Shown piece by piece: positions 36,801-44,313 of a stretch of DNA of 64,000 bases (positions are counted from its first letter, which is position 1; each line of letters starts with the position of its first letter). Made by a program: the position numbers and the translations under genes. A model generated the notes under the pieces. It did no database searches. It had not been told where the DNA came from and saw nothing but the letters and a program-made list of their open reading frames with translations. The DNA comes from an uncultured Bacteroidales bacterium (lineage in GTDB: Bacteria; Bacteroidota; Bacteroidia; Bacteroidales; UBA932), in assembly GCA_900316245.1 (NCBI GenBank), contig ONCE01000009.1, positions 23,423 to 87,422 on the forward strand, in the 5' to 3' direction.

Positions 36801-37022
36801 GTCCACGGAAAGAGTGGCGTTGGCAGGGGCCTCGATGGTAAAGAGACCTTCTGCATCCGTAGTCGTCCACGTAGACATACCCTTGACAACGATGGTAGCA
36901 AACGGGACGGGGTCGCCATTGGAACCGTCAGATACCTTTCCCTTCACCGTCAGGTTTTGAGCGTTGAGGCTCAAAGCCGTCAAACCGGACAGAAGGAAAA
37001 GCAAGAATACTTTAGCTTTCAT
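33861..37022 (-). CDS. SusC/RagA-family TonB-dependent outer-membrane transporter
   Basis: A 1053-residue transporter. After the signal peptide (to about residue 21) comes a carboxypeptidase-regulatory-like domain (LTVKGKVSDGSNGDPVPFAT), then the plug with SVVIGYGVQQKKLLTG as the TonB-box-proximal motif and the SusC-typical DPNDIESIDILKDA-like stretch (NPNDIESIDILKDAASAAIY). A 22-strand barrel ends in FLVGVNIQF with the terminal Phe. It pairs with the SusD-like lipoprotein for uptake across the outer membrane. No anti-sigma-binding N-terminal extension is present. Confidence 0.96.
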   Translation of the reverse strand: MKAKVFLLFLLSGLTALSLNAQNLTVKGKVSDGSNGDPVPFATIVVKGMSTWTTTDAEGLFTIEAPANATLSVDCLGYIAAEVAVSGKTSLDIQLRPDLDQLSESVVIGYGVQQKKLLTGATLQVKGDDLSKLNTTSALGALQSQSPGVSITQNSGQPGRGYKVNIRGIGTIGDSEPLYVIDGVAGGDINALNPNDIESIDILKDAASAAIYGARAANGVVLVTTKQGKEGRVVVSYDGYYGGQYLAKMPDMVNAQEYIQLYNLARKNSGLAEEDFSTKLPADLYRAVTNGTWKGTNWVEEMYNKGAMTQNHSLNVAGGSADHKFSMGLSYTGQDGILGYNQIEPMNAQYRRYTFRINSDNVVIKRNNLEILKVGETLNFSYGQNSGIAEGDIYDSSLHDAIGANPLLPVYDVDANGNIVGFYDEAARDREGWTFFNDAKHPIGVDYFNRGRNREKTYSLHASVYAELQPIKNLKFKSQFGYRLSGSSNRSYKMIYHLNTSQYNDNDVVSQSMKLGHRITWENTASYHFDINSAHVFDVVLGQSIEKWGMGESISASAWNSIFPNDFDRAYLSNTKPTILSQISASGSPSTAGALASFFGRVNYSIKDRYLFSATVRADGSSNFARGHRWGVFPSFSAGWIISSEPWMENAQNWLSFLKLRASWGQNGNASISNFQYLSTIKLSSSAGYYFANKASMSTGAIPGTLANPDVSWETSEQTNIGFDARFFNSTLGITFDAYIKNTKNWLVDAPIAAVYGFSAPYVNGGDVRNSGLEVSIDYGKHTGEFTYGIKLNGAFNKNRVTRIANSEGIIHGEDDVLSQGTSEMYRAQVGYPIGYFYGYKTAGVFQNQAQIDKTAAKYEDAKPGDLIWVDVNGDGEITDDDRTMIGDPHPDFTAGLNFWMAWKGFDFSVTGYGAFGQQIARSYRSFFDRPTDSYTRDLFNCWSGEGTSNRLPLWTTCSDRNWSNISDIYIENGDFFKISNVTLGYDFSRIIKGSWISKARLYVSAQNLFTITKYSGMDPEIGYGFDEDWVSGIDLGYYPSARTFLVGVNIQF

Positions 37023-37065
37023 AGGGCTTTGTTTAAGAATGAGACTAATAATTGGTTATTTGCCG

Positions 37066-37073
37066 CAAATATA
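37066..37073 (-). promoter_or_regulatory. susC-type gene promoter -7 box
   Basis: TATATTTG on the minus strand, 43 nt before the SusC-type ATG, matches TAnnTTTG. The gene start itself is preceded by AGCCCT. Confidence 0.65.
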
Positions 37074-37148
37074 TCACTGAAAAACGGTTGTTTTTAGCTC
37101 AAATTGCGTATTATTACTCTCAATTCGCGCAACCCTATGGACAACAAA

Positions 37149-38039
37149 TTAAATGGGGGTTCTGTCGTGTTGCTCCAGCCAGGAGCCCAAGATGCGGCAG
37201 TAGTCCTGGTGGCGGTCCACAAAGCACATATGCCGGGCGCCTTCCATCAGTTCCCAGCGGCTGCCGGGAATGCCTTCGTACATAGTACGGGCCACCGTGG
37301 GGGTGCATAGATCCTCCGTTCCGCTGAACAGGAGGGTGGGCGTCTTGATTTCTCCCAGCCGGTCAATATACTCAAAGTTTCCCAGGCTTCCCGTGGGGAC
37401 ATACTCGTTGGGCCCCCAGCCGTACAGATAGGCCTCGTTGCCAAAGCGCTTGGGCCTTCTCACGCATTCCGGGCTGTTCTCGTCAATGCTGGCGCAGTGC
37501 AGTTCCATAAAATGGTCGTTGGCCCGGAGGTAGGCGGGGCTGTCAAACCGGCCGCTTTCTTCGGCCTGCTTGATGGCTTCCCTATCCTCCCGGGGCATAA
37601 GCTCAATCATACGGTGCTGCTCGCTGGCCCAGAGACTGGAAGAGGGATGGCCGCTGGAGATGATGGCCGAAGAGATGCCCGAAGGCTTCTTCTCAATCAG
37701 GTAGGCAATGATGAGCATACCGCCCCAGGACTGACCCAGAAGATGGACCTGGTCCAGGTGCAGGTGCTCCCGCAGGGCGATGAGTTCGTTCATCCACGTT
37801 TCCTGGGTCCACAGTTCCGGGTGCCCGTCCAGGTAAGAGTTCCCACAGCCCAGCTGGTCGTAGGAAATTACCTGTCGGCCCGTCTGGGCTATCTCATCCA
37901 GGACTTCAAAATAATTGTGCGTACTGCCCGGACCGCCGTGCAGAAGCAGCAGGGGCTTGTGTTCCCTGGAAGCTTCTCCCACAATCCGGTAGTAAGTCCG
38001 GTAGCCCAGGAAGGGCATATATCCTTCTTCGATTCTCAT
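37149..38039 (-). CDS. Proline iminopeptidase-type alpha/beta-hydrolase (S33)
   Basis: A 296-residue cytosolic hydrolase without a signal peptide. Motifs: LLLHGGPGSTHNYF (oxyanion HGGPG), QLGCGNSYLDG, nucleophile elbow LLGQSWGGMLI near 108, acid LFSGTEDLCTP and a C-terminal His in GARHMCFVD. The set is typical of proline iminopeptidases and related tripeptidases that release N-terminal proline. It is monocistronic; a -7-like TATCTTCG lies just before the start. Confidence 0.88.
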   Translation of the reverse strand: MRIEEGYMPFLGYRTYYRIVGEASREHKPLLLLHGGPGSTHNYFEVLDEIAQTGRQVISYDQLGCGNSYLDGHPELWTQETWMNELIALREHLHLDQVHLLGQSWGGMLIIAYLIEKKPSGISSAIISSGHPSSSLWASEQHRMIELMPREDREAIKQAEESGRFDSPAYLRANDHFMELHCASIDENSPECVRRPKRFGNEAYLYGWGPNEYVPTGSLGNFEYIDRLGEIKTPTLLFSGTEDLCTPTVARTMYEGIPGSRWELMEGARHMCFVDRHQDYCRILGSWLEQHDRTPI

Positions 38040-38099
38040 ACCGCGAAGATAATGAAAATCCGTGATAAAGGCATCTTTCTCTCCCCGAAGTATCTTTCC

Positions 38100-38161
38100 G
38101 GAGCGAAGCGACAGGGCCTGCAGGCCCGCACGCCGTCTTCTGACGGCGAGCCCTCCCCCGA
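38100..38161 (+). repeat. 62-bp direct repeat, copy 1
   Basis: Identical to 38236-38297. It begins GGAGCGAAGCGACAGGGCCT and contains two small palindromes, GGGCCTGCAGGCCC and GCCGTC-TTCT-GACGGC, then CCCTCCCCCG. Non-coding. Confidence 0.9.
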
Positions 38162-38206
38162 TTCTTCAGCATCGTACAATAACAAGACTATAACCGTTTA
38201 CGAAAA

Positions 38207-38230
38207 AGGTTCGATTCCCCTCCAGGCTAC
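38207..38230 (+). repeat. tRNA-Arg 3'-end fragment in inverted orientation
   Basis: These 24 bp match the T-arm and acceptor 3' strand of the neighbouring tRNA-Arg (minus strand, 38405-38428) at 23 positions; CCAGGC replaces CCGGGC. No matching 5' half is found, so it is a fragment rather than a gene. A shorter 14-bp piece, ATTCCCCTCCGGGC, recurs on the plus strand at 38352-38365. Confidence 0.8.
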
Positions 38231-38235
38231 TTTAT

Positions 38236-38297
38236 GGAGCGAAGCGACAGGGCCTGCAGGCCCGCACGCCGTCTTCTGACGGCGAGCCCTCCCCCGA
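38236..38297 (+). repeat. 62-bp direct repeat, copy 2
   Basis: An exact second copy of 38100-38161, 136 bp downstream. It continues into GGGGAGGGTTTGGGAGGGGG, which makes an inverted repeat with the CCCTCCCC end. The whole 38041-38405 stretch has no gene and consists of these repeats, the tRNA fragments, a GGGCGGC-TT-GCCGCCC hairpin (38335-38350) and the tRNA terminator. Confidence 0.9.
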
Positions 38298-38372
38298 GGG
38301 GAGGGTTTGGGAGGGGGTAACGTGAAGAGAATAGGGCGGCTTGCCGCCCGTATTCCCCTCCGGGCGTTATTC

Positions 38373-38404
38373 AAAAAGGCCCCGCCGTCTGGCGGAGCCT
38401 TTTT
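38373..38404 (-). terminator. Terminator of the tRNA-Arg transcript
   Basis: On the minus strand, AAAAAGGCTCCGCC-AGAC-GGCGGGGCCTTTTT forms a strong stem followed by T residues, directly after the tRNA. It is nested inside a 14-bp inverted repeat formed by the tRNA 3' strand (38408-38421) and 38352-38365. Confidence 0.85.
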
Positions 38405-38405
38405 G

Positions 38406-38477
38406 TAGCCCGGAGGGGAATCGAACCTCTATTTAAAGTTTAGGAAACTTCCGTTCTATCCGTTGAACTACCGGGCC
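38406..38477 (-). tRNA. tRNA-Arg (anticodon CCT)
   Basis: The minus strand folds as a cloverleaf: acceptor GGCCCGG/CCGGGCT, D-arm with GTTC/GAAC, anticodon arm GAAGT-TTCCTAA-ACTTT giving anticodon CCT, and T-arm GGTTCGATTCC. It reads AGG. The CCA end is not encoded. It follows rpmF on the same strand. Confidence 0.93.
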
Positions 38478-38498
38478 AAACCTAAAAAGAAAAAGCGC

Positions 38499-38681
38499 TT
38501 ATTCAGCGCTCTTCTCGATGATCTGACGACCACGATAGTAGCCGCACTCAGGGCATACACGGTGATACATCACGGTGGCGCCGCAGTTAGGGCAAACGCT
38601 CAGAGTGGGTACGGGAGCGAAATCGTGCGTACGCCGCTTGTCTCTTCTCTGCTTGGAGAGTTTGTGTTTCGGATGTGCCAT
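38499..38681 (-). CDS. rpmF: 50S ribosomal protein bL32
   Basis: A 60-residue zinc-ribbon ribosomal protein: MAHPKHKLSKQRRDKRRTH start, then CPNCG and CPECG zinc knuckles. Length is normal. It lies 20 nt after the DUF177 gene, the widely conserved DUF177-rpmF pairing. Confidence 0.97.
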   Translation of the reverse strand: MAHPKHKLSKQRRDKRRTHDFAPVPTLSVCPNCGATVMYHRVCPECGYYRGRQIIEKSAE

Positions 38682-38701
38682 TGTTTATAGTTTTTAATTG
38701 T

Positions 38702-39169
38702 TTATTTACTGTCAAAAAGTCCTTTCAGGGCAGCGAACGGGCTGTTCGAGGCAGCCTCCTCGTTCCCTTGCTCCTTGTGACTCAGAAACCGGACGGTGTT
38801 GGGATCGCACTCCCCTTCCGGATGTAACCGTTGCAAAGGCAGTGATAGACAGACGAAGTCGTATACTGCCTGGCTCAAGTCCCATTCCACTTCACCAGCA
38901 CCGGGGGTGAGGGTTTCGGAAGGAGCTGCCTCCACGGGTATCCTGACAGGGTCCAGGCATCGGTCGCAAGGGACGGTTACCGTTCCTTTGAGATAAAGAT
39001 CTGCCTCTATCTTGTTCCGGCCATCTTTGACCACCCGGATATCCACGTCTACATCGGCGTCCAGGATTTCTGAATTGTCAAACTGTTGAAAGAACTCTAA
39101 ACCTGCGTGAGAGTGAAACTTACGCTCTCCTGCAGCCCAATCGTTCAAGGGTATGAGTATGGTATTCAT
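38702..39169 (-). CDS. DUF177 (YceD-family) protein
   Basis: A 155-residue protein with the DUF177 core CDRCLDPVRIPVE and a C-terminal DP-x-RF-like stretch (DPNTVRFL). Relatives are linked to 23S rRNA accumulation or ribosome assembly and nearly always precede rpmF, as here. ATG 39169 is preferred over a GTG two codons upstream. A TATCTTTG -7 box lies at 39195-39202. Confidence 0.9.
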   Translation of the reverse strand: MNTILIPLNDWAAGERKFHSHAGLEFFQQFDNSEILDADVDVDIRVVKDGRNKIEADLYLKGTVTVPCDRCLDPVRIPVEAAPSETLTPGAGEVEWDLSQAVYDFVCLSLPLQRLHPEGECDPNTVRFLSHKEQGNEEAASNSPFAALKGLFDSK

Positions 39170-39220
39170 CTCCACAAAAACAGATTAAGGGGTGCAAAGA
39201 TACAAATAAATTTCGGAAAA

Positions 39221-41026
39221 TCAATCCTCGGTGGATGAATTTCTCTTACGGTCCAGCGGATCCAACTGAATCTTGCGCATACGCATATGGTTGGGCGTAA
39301 TCTCCACCAGCTCATCTTCCTGGATATATTCCAGGGCCTCTTCCAGAGAGAATTTGACGGCCGGAGGGAGCACTACCTTCTCGTCGGAACCGGAAGCACG
39401 GACGTTGGTAAGCTTCTTGGTCTTGCAGATATTAATATTAAGGTCACGGTCACGGGTGTGCTCACCCACTACCTGGCCTCCGTAAATTTCTTCACCGGGC
39501 TCCACGAAGAAACGGCCGCGGTCCAGCAGCTTGTTCATGGAGTAAGCGATGGCCTCGCCGGTCTCCAGGGAAACCAGGGAACCGTTGGTACGCATCTCGA
39601 TGTCTCCCTTGTAGGGCTGATAATCCTTGAAGCGGTGGGCTACCACGGCCTCACCCTGGGTGGCGGTGAGGAGGTTGGAACGCAGACCCATAAGGCCACG
39701 GGTCGGGATTTCAAACTCCAGCAGCGTCCGGTCTCCGCGGGGTTCCATCCGGATGAGGGCGCCCTTTCGGCGGGTGGAGAGCTCGATGGCGGCGCCTACA
39801 AACTGCTCGGGAACCTCGATGGAGAGTTCCTCGATGGGTTCGCAGCGCTGGCCGTTGATGGTCTTGTCCAGCACCTTGGGCTGGCCCACCTGCAGTTCGA
39901 AGCCTTCGCGGCGCATAGTCTCGATGAGCACGCTCAGGTGCAGCACGCCACGGCCGTACACCACAAAACTATCGGCATTGATACCGGGCTTGACGCGGAG
40001 GGCGAGGTTCTTCTCCAGTTCCTTCTCCAGACGGTCCTTGATGTGGCGGGAAGTCACAAACTTGCCGTCCTTGCCAAAGAAGGGCGAGTTGTTGATCATA
40101 AAGAGCATACTCATCGTGGGTTCGTCCACGGCGATGGGCGGGAGAGCCTCGGGGTTCTCGAAATCGGCAATGGTGTCACCGATCTCGAAGCCTTCGATAC
40201 CCACCACGGCGCAGATGTCGCCGCACTGGACCTCGTCCACATTGGCCTTGCCCAGGCCTTCGAACACCATCAGCTGCTTGATCTTGCTCTTCTCCACCAT
40301 ATCGTAACGCTTGCACAGCGAAACCGGCATTCCGGTCTTGAGGGTACCGCGGGTGATGCGGCCCACGGCGATTCGGCCCACATAGGGGCTGTATTCCAGG
40401 GAAGACACCAGCATCTGGGGCGTTCCTTCAATCATCTGGGGAGCGGGAATCTCTTCCAGGATGGTATCCAGAAGGGCCGTGATGTCCTGGGTGGGCTGCT
40501 TCCAGTCCTTGGACATCCAACCCTGCTTGGCACTTCCGTAGATGGTCTTGAACTCCAGCTGGTCCTCGTTGGCGCCCAGGTTGAACATCAGTTCAAACAC
40601 TTCTTCCTGGACCTCGTCGGGACGGCAGTTGGGCTTGTCCACCTTGTTGATGACTACGATGGGTTTCTTGCCCATATCGATGGCCTTGTTGAGCACAAAG
40701 CGGGTCTGGGGCATACAACCCTCAAAGGCGTCTACCAGCAGGAGCACGCCATCGGCCATATTGAGCACACGCTCCACCTCTCCGCCGAAGTCGGAGTGGC
40801 CGGGAGTGTCGATGATGTTGATCTTTACGCCTTTATACGTTACCGAAACGTTCTTGGCGAGAATGGTGATGCCACGCTCCCTCTCCAGGTCGTTGTTGTC
40901 CAGGATGAGGTTGCCCAGGTCTTCGGGCTTGCGCACCAGATTGGCCTGGTAAATCATACGGTCCACCAGGGTGGTTTTACCGTGGTCTACGTGGGCAATG
41001 ATGGCGATGTTTCTGATGTCCTGCAT
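39221..41026 (-). CDS. typA: Ribosome-binding GTPase TypA/BipA
   Basis: A 601-residue translational GTPase with G1 AHVDHGKTTL near residue 11, G3 DTPGHSDFGGEV, G4 NKVDKPN, domain II, and the BipA-specific C-terminal domain (TNVRASGSDEKVVLPP). It acts in 50S biogenesis and stress adaptation. Length matches the family. A TATCTTTG box at 41060-41067 provides the promoter. Confidence 0.97.
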   Translation of the reverse strand: MQDIRNIAIIAHVDHGKTTLVDRMIYQANLVRKPEDLGNLILDNNDLERERGITILAKNVSVTYKGVKINIIDTPGHSDFGGEVERVLNMADGVLLLVDAFEGCMPQTRFVLNKAIDMGKKPIVVINKVDKPNCRPDEVQEEVFELMFNLGANEDQLEFKTIYGSAKQGWMSKDWKQPTQDITALLDTILEEIPAPQMIEGTPQMLVSSLEYSPYVGRIAVGRITRGTLKTGMPVSLCKRYDMVEKSKIKQLMVFEGLGKANVDEVQCGDICAVVGIEGFEIGDTIADFENPEALPPIAVDEPTMSMLFMINNSPFFGKDGKFVTSRHIKDRLEKELEKNLALRVKPGINADSFVVYGRGVLHLSVLIETMRREGFELQVGQPKVLDKTINGQRCEPIEELSIEVPEQFVGAAIELSTRRKGALIRMEPRGDRTLLEFEIPTRGLMGLRSNLLTATQGEAVVAHRFKDYQPYKGDIEMRTNGSLVSLETGEAIAYSMNKLLDRGRFFVEPGEEIYGGQVVGEHTRDRDLNINICKTKKLTNVRASGSDEKVVLPPAVKFSLEEALEYIQEDELVEITPNHMRMRKIQLDPLDRKRNSSTED

Positions 41027-41109
41027 ATTGCGTCTTTTCTATAGCTTCAAAAAATCCCGCAAAGATACGTTTTTTTCCCGAAAGAGACAACTTATGCACA
41101 GAAGCGGTG

Positions 41110-41293
41110 AAACGGATAATTTTTTTCATTTCGGCCTTCCAGGTATTTCTCGGGCCGATTTTCTCCCGCGCCGGCGGCCCATTTTTGCAAAAAAGTGCAA
41201 ATTATCCGTTTGGTCGCCTCCAAAAATCGGCCTTAGCAGGGCCTGTAGGGCCGAAAATGCAATTAAACGTTTCATTATTCGTTACACGGATAA
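41110..41293. repeat. Inverted and direct CGGATAA sites upstream of the fimbria-like operon
   Basis: A perfect 13-bp inverted repeat, AAACGGATAATTT (41110-41122) and AAATTATCCGTTT (41199-41211), plus a third CGGATAA (41287-41293), occupies the gap between typA and the HExxH lipoprotein gene. The interval also holds several GGCCGAT/ATCGGCC words. No gene is seen. A regulatory site or the remains of a palindromic repeat are both possible. Confidence 0.5.
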
Positions 41294-41324
41294 CTTTTCT
41301 CAGCTTTGCAAAAAATGAAGCGTT

Positions 41325-42905
41325 ATGAAAAGACTGTTTCTCATCCTTCTGCCGATTTGCGCGCTGGTGGCGTGCAACCAATCGGCCCTGCCGGAGAACG
41401 GCTCCGGAAACTTCCCCGACCCTTCGCTCCAGCACGGAATGATCCGGCTGGGACAGAAGTTGGAAGACCCCTACACCGTGGCCAATATGCAGAAAGCCCT
41501 GCAGAACGTGTACGGCACCAAGGCCGAGCGCGTGGACATCACGGCCACCGACCTCTATGTAAGGTTCCTGCCCAAGGACAACGAGGAGTATATGGCCCTG
41601 CAGAAGAGCGGTCTGTACCTGCTTGACCATCCTATGGACTACGAGATTCTTCAGGAAGGAGACTACTACCAGGACCCTGAAGTGGGAGACGAGGCCATCA
41701 CCTGGCAGTACGCCGTGGTGCCCCGGGAGCAGAAGATTCCGGAAGGCATCCGCCACGAACTGCTGGACGAGGTATACATCTCCGAGCACGCGCCCGCTAC
41801 CCGCGCGGCCTCCGACATTGACTGGGAAGAAGTGGAAAGGGAGGCCTTCCGGCTCACCGGCAACGGGCAGCTGCTGGAGCAGGATCCCCTCACCAAGGCC
41901 GAATCCAAGACGCCGGCCGGACGCATCACCATCGAAGATCCGCTGTTCAGCGGAGGCAAGCCCTTCGGAGTGGCCGGCGTCAAGGTCGTGGCCAACATCT
42001 TTGTCAAGATTGCCAGCTGCTATACGGACCGCGACGGCTACTACAAGATGGGCAAGACGTTCTCCGGAACGCCCCGCTACCGCCTGGTCTTCCAGAACGA
42101 GAAAGGCTTCAACATCGGGTTCAACTTCCTGCTGGTGCCCGCCTCTGTGAGTACGCTGGGTAAGGCCGAGTCTTCCGGGGTGGACCTCCACGTAACCAAG
42201 GACAGCGAAGGAGCCCTCTTCCGCCGCTGCGTAGTGAACAACGCCGGCTACAACTATTATTCCAGGTGCACGGAGGACGATCTGGACATTGCCACGCCTC
42301 CCGGAGACCTCCGCATCTGGATCTTCCCGGACCTCAAGGACTGCAGTGCCAATATGCTGCACCACGGGGCCTTCATCAGCCACACGCTCATCCAGACGTA
42401 TGTGGGCGTATACCTTCCCCTGGTCAAGGTATTCCTGCCGGACATAACCATTGGGACCAAACAGATGACGTACTCAGACATCTATGAAATCACCGTCCAC
42501 GAACTGGCCCACGCCAGCCACTTCTCCCAGGTGGGCGTAGACTATTGGACACCTTACGTGGACTATGTGATCCAGTCGTTCGTAACTGCAGGCGGCAATC
42601 CATATGGCAGCGGAAGCGACGACAAGGCGGGCTACTGCGAGATTGGAGAAATGTGGGGCTACTTTATGCAGGAAACCCTCAAGAAAGACCGCTACGGCGG
42701 CACCGTCAAGCAGTTTGGCAACGCCTTCTGGTTCAAGCCGGACATCTTTACTTATCTGTACGAGCGCGGCATCAGCCGGGGAGAACTGTACCGGGCCCTC
42801 ACCAGTGAAGTCACCACAATGGACGACCTCAAGGAACAACTCATCACCCTGCTCCCGGACCGGGAAACCGTCATCAAACAAACCTTCCAACACTATGGCA
42901 AGTAA
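41325..42905 (+). CDS. Lipoprotein with HExxH zinc-protease-like motif
   Basis: A 526-residue protein with lipoprotein signal MKRLFLILLPICALVAC. Around residues 210-250 a carboxypeptidase-regulatory-like fold is suggested by GVKVVANIFVKIASCYTDRD. Near 388 the motif ITVHELAHASHF gives a HELAH zinc site. A third ligand is not evident, so activity is uncertain. It heads a three-gene operon with a DUF3575 protein and an Mfa2/FimB-like lipoprotein, each overlapping the previous gene by 11 bp. This suggests surface assembly, though I do not recognise the family. Confidence 0.75.
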   Translation: MKRLFLILLPICALVACNQSALPENGSGNFPDPSLQHGMIRLGQKLEDPYTVANMQKALQNVYGTKAERVDITATDLYVRFLPKDNEEYMALQKSGLYLLDHPMDYEILQEGDYYQDPEVGDEAITWQYAVVPREQKIPEGIRHELLDEVYISEHAPATRAASDIDWEEVEREAFRLTGNGQLLEQDPLTKAESKTPAGRITIEDPLFSGGKPFGVAGVKVVANIFVKIASCYTDRDGYYKMGKTFSGTPRYRLVFQNEKGFNIGFNFLLVPASVSTLGKAESSGVDLHVTKDSEGALFRRCVVNNAGYNYYSRCTEDDLDIATPPGDLRIWIFPDLKDCSANMLHHGAFISHTLIQTYVGVYLPLVKVFLPDITIGTKQMTYSDIYEITVHELAHASHFSQVGVDYWTPYVDYVIQSFVTAGGNPYGSGSDDKAGYCEIGEMWGYFMQETLKKDRYGGTVKQFGNAFWFKPDIFTYLYERGISRGELYRALTSEVTTMDDLKEQLITLLPDRETVIKQTFQHYGK

Positions 42906-43449
42906 ACGAATCCTTCTGGCACTGGGCCTGGCGGTCCTCTGCCTAAGCGCCCGGGCCCAGCAATGGGCCGTACAGACCAACCTGGTGGACTATGCCAACT
43001 TTGGCACCCTCAACATCGAAGGGGGCGTGGCCCTGAGCCAGCACTGGTCGGTCACGGCCGTGGCCAAACTCAATCCCTTCCATTTCAAGAAGGGAGGTGA
43101 GCCCCTCAACGCCCGCCAGCAGGTGTTGGGAGCCGGCTTACGCTGGTGGCCCTGGCACGTGTACTCCGGCTGGTGGGCCGGAACCCGCCTCCAGTTCCAG
43201 GAATACAACCGGGGCGGCATCAAGAGCCCGCTCACGGACGAGGGTGACCGCCTGGGAATAGGCCTGGCCGGAGGCTATTCCTATATGATCAATCCCCACC
43301 TCAACGTAGATATTGGCGTGGGCGTCTGGGGCGGCTGGGACCGCTACACCACGTATTCCTGCCCCGTCTGCGGACTGGTCAAGGACAAGGGAGACCGCGG
43401 TTTCATCCTCCCCAACGACCTTTTACTGGCTCTGGTCTATGTCTTCTAG
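42895..43449 (+). CDS. DUF3575 family outer-membrane-like protein
   Basis: A 184-residue protein with signal peptide MASKRILLALGLAVLCLSARAQ. The mature part QTNLVDYANFGTLNIEGGVALSQHWSV and the Trp-rich RWWPWHVYSGWWAGTRLQF are typical of DUF3575, a small barrel-like family often encoded with Mfa2/FimB-type proteins in Bacteroidales. It ends in Phe like a barrel. The start overlaps the preceding gene by 11 bp. Confidence 0.85.
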   Translation: MASKRILLALGLAVLCLSARAQQWAVQTNLVDYANFGTLNIEGGVALSQHWSVTAVAKLNPFHFKKGGEPLNARQQVLGAGLRWWPWHVYSGWWAGTRLQFQEYNRGGIKSPLTDEGDRLGIGLAGGYSYMINPHLNVDIGVGVWGGWDRYTTYSCPVCGLVKDKGDRGFILPNDLLLALVYVF

Positions 43450-44173
43450 AAAACTGCTCGCCGGCCTGCTGCTCCTGCTCTCCTGTTCCGTCAAGGAAGA
43501 CCGGGAACTCTGCCCCTGTGCCCTGAGCATCGAGCTCACCCACCTGCCCGGTCCTGTCACCGTGCAGGTGGTGGCCGGGGAGCACAGGGCCTCCTATTCG
43601 GCCCGGAACGACACGGTGATGCTGGTGCAGGTGCCCAAGGGGAAAATCCGCCTGATGGCCGTCTCCGGCGTCAAGCTGGAACCGGAGGAGAACCTGCAAA
43701 TCCCCTACGGCTACGAATGCCCGCCCGTTTACCTCTACTCAGACCTGGTGAACACCCTCTGCGATTCCACCACCGTAGCCGTGCAACTGAACAAGCACTT
43801 CTGCTCGCTGTCGCTCAGTTTTGACGGCCCGGCCGGATGGGGAGAACCCTATTGGGCCCAGATCCGCGGAGGCATAGACGGCCTGGACCGGGACGGCCAG
43901 CCGGTAGAAGGAGACTTCTCCTGCCGGCTGGATACCGGCTTCACCGTCCGCCTCCCCCGCCAGGAGCCCGAGCGTGAACTCTGGCTGGACATCACCCTGC
44001 CGGACCAGATTGTCCGCACCTTCCCGCTGGGTACCTATATGCAGGAATCCGGCTACGACTGGACGGCCCCGGACCTGGCCGACCTACCCTTGGAAATCCG
44101 CCTTTCCGTAACCGAACTCCTGGTCCGAAGCCCGCTCTGGGAAAAAGTAATTCCCGTGCAAATGGATATCTGA
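43439..44173 (+). CDS. FimB/Mfa2-like fimbrial anchor lipoprotein
   Basis: A 244-residue lipoprotein with signal LLAGLLLLLSC. The mature N-terminus KEDRELCPCALSIEL matches the DR-x-CPC-x-L pattern of FimB/Mfa2 subunits, which anchor or cap Bacteroidales fimbriae. Two beta-sandwich-like halves follow. ATG 43439 overlaps the DUF3575 stop by 11 bp. No matching major fimbrillin is adjacent; the nearest fimbrillin-like gene is 15 kb away. Confidence 0.75.
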   Translation: MSSRKLLAGLLLLLSCSVKEDRELCPCALSIELTHLPGPVTVQVVAGEHRASYSARNDTVMLVQVPKGKIRLMAVSGVKLEPEENLQIPYGYECPPVYLYSDLVNTLCDSTTVAVQLNKHFCSLSLSFDGPAGWGEPYWAQIRGGIDGLDRDGQPVEGDFSCRLDTGFTVRLPRQEPERELWLDITLPDQIVRTFPLGTYMQESGYDWTAPDLADLPLEIRLSVTELLVRSPLWEKVIPVQMDI

Positions 44174-44204
44174 TATTTTTATTTGGAGTTTCAAAAAAAG
44201 TGCG

Positions 44205-44212
44205 TATATTTG
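44205..44212 (+). promoter_or_regulatory. tRNA-Leu promoter -7 box
   Basis: TATATTTG with a TTTG -33 element 19 nt upstream gives a near-consensus Bacteroidetes promoter, 16 nt before the tRNA. Confidence 0.8.
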
Positions 44213-44227
44213 CAGTCCCAAATTGAT

Positions 44228-44311
44228 GCGCGGATGGCGGAATTGGTAGACGCGCTACTCTCAGGAGGTAGTGTCCGAAAGGACGTGTCAGTTCGACTCT
44301 GATTTCGCGCA
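44228..44311 (+). tRNA. tRNA-Leu (anticodon CAG)
   Basis: An 84-nt class II tRNA: acceptor GCGCGGA/TTCGCGC, anticodon arm CTACT-CTCAGGA-GGTAG giving CAG, a long variable arm (TGTCCGAAAGGACG) and T-arm GTTCGACTC. It reads CUG. CCA is not encoded. Confidence 0.96.
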
Positions 44312-44313
44312 CG

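Noticed and set aside
32754-37097. A 1447-codon open frame on the plus strand opposite susC/susD
   Set aside because: It is the antisense shadow of two strongly recognised genes; its translation is low-complexity Val/Gly/Asp/His-rich with no domain.
38160-38230. A second complete tRNA gene on the plus strand
   Set aside because: Only the T-arm and acceptor 3' strand are present; no 5' acceptor strand or D-arm can be found upstream.
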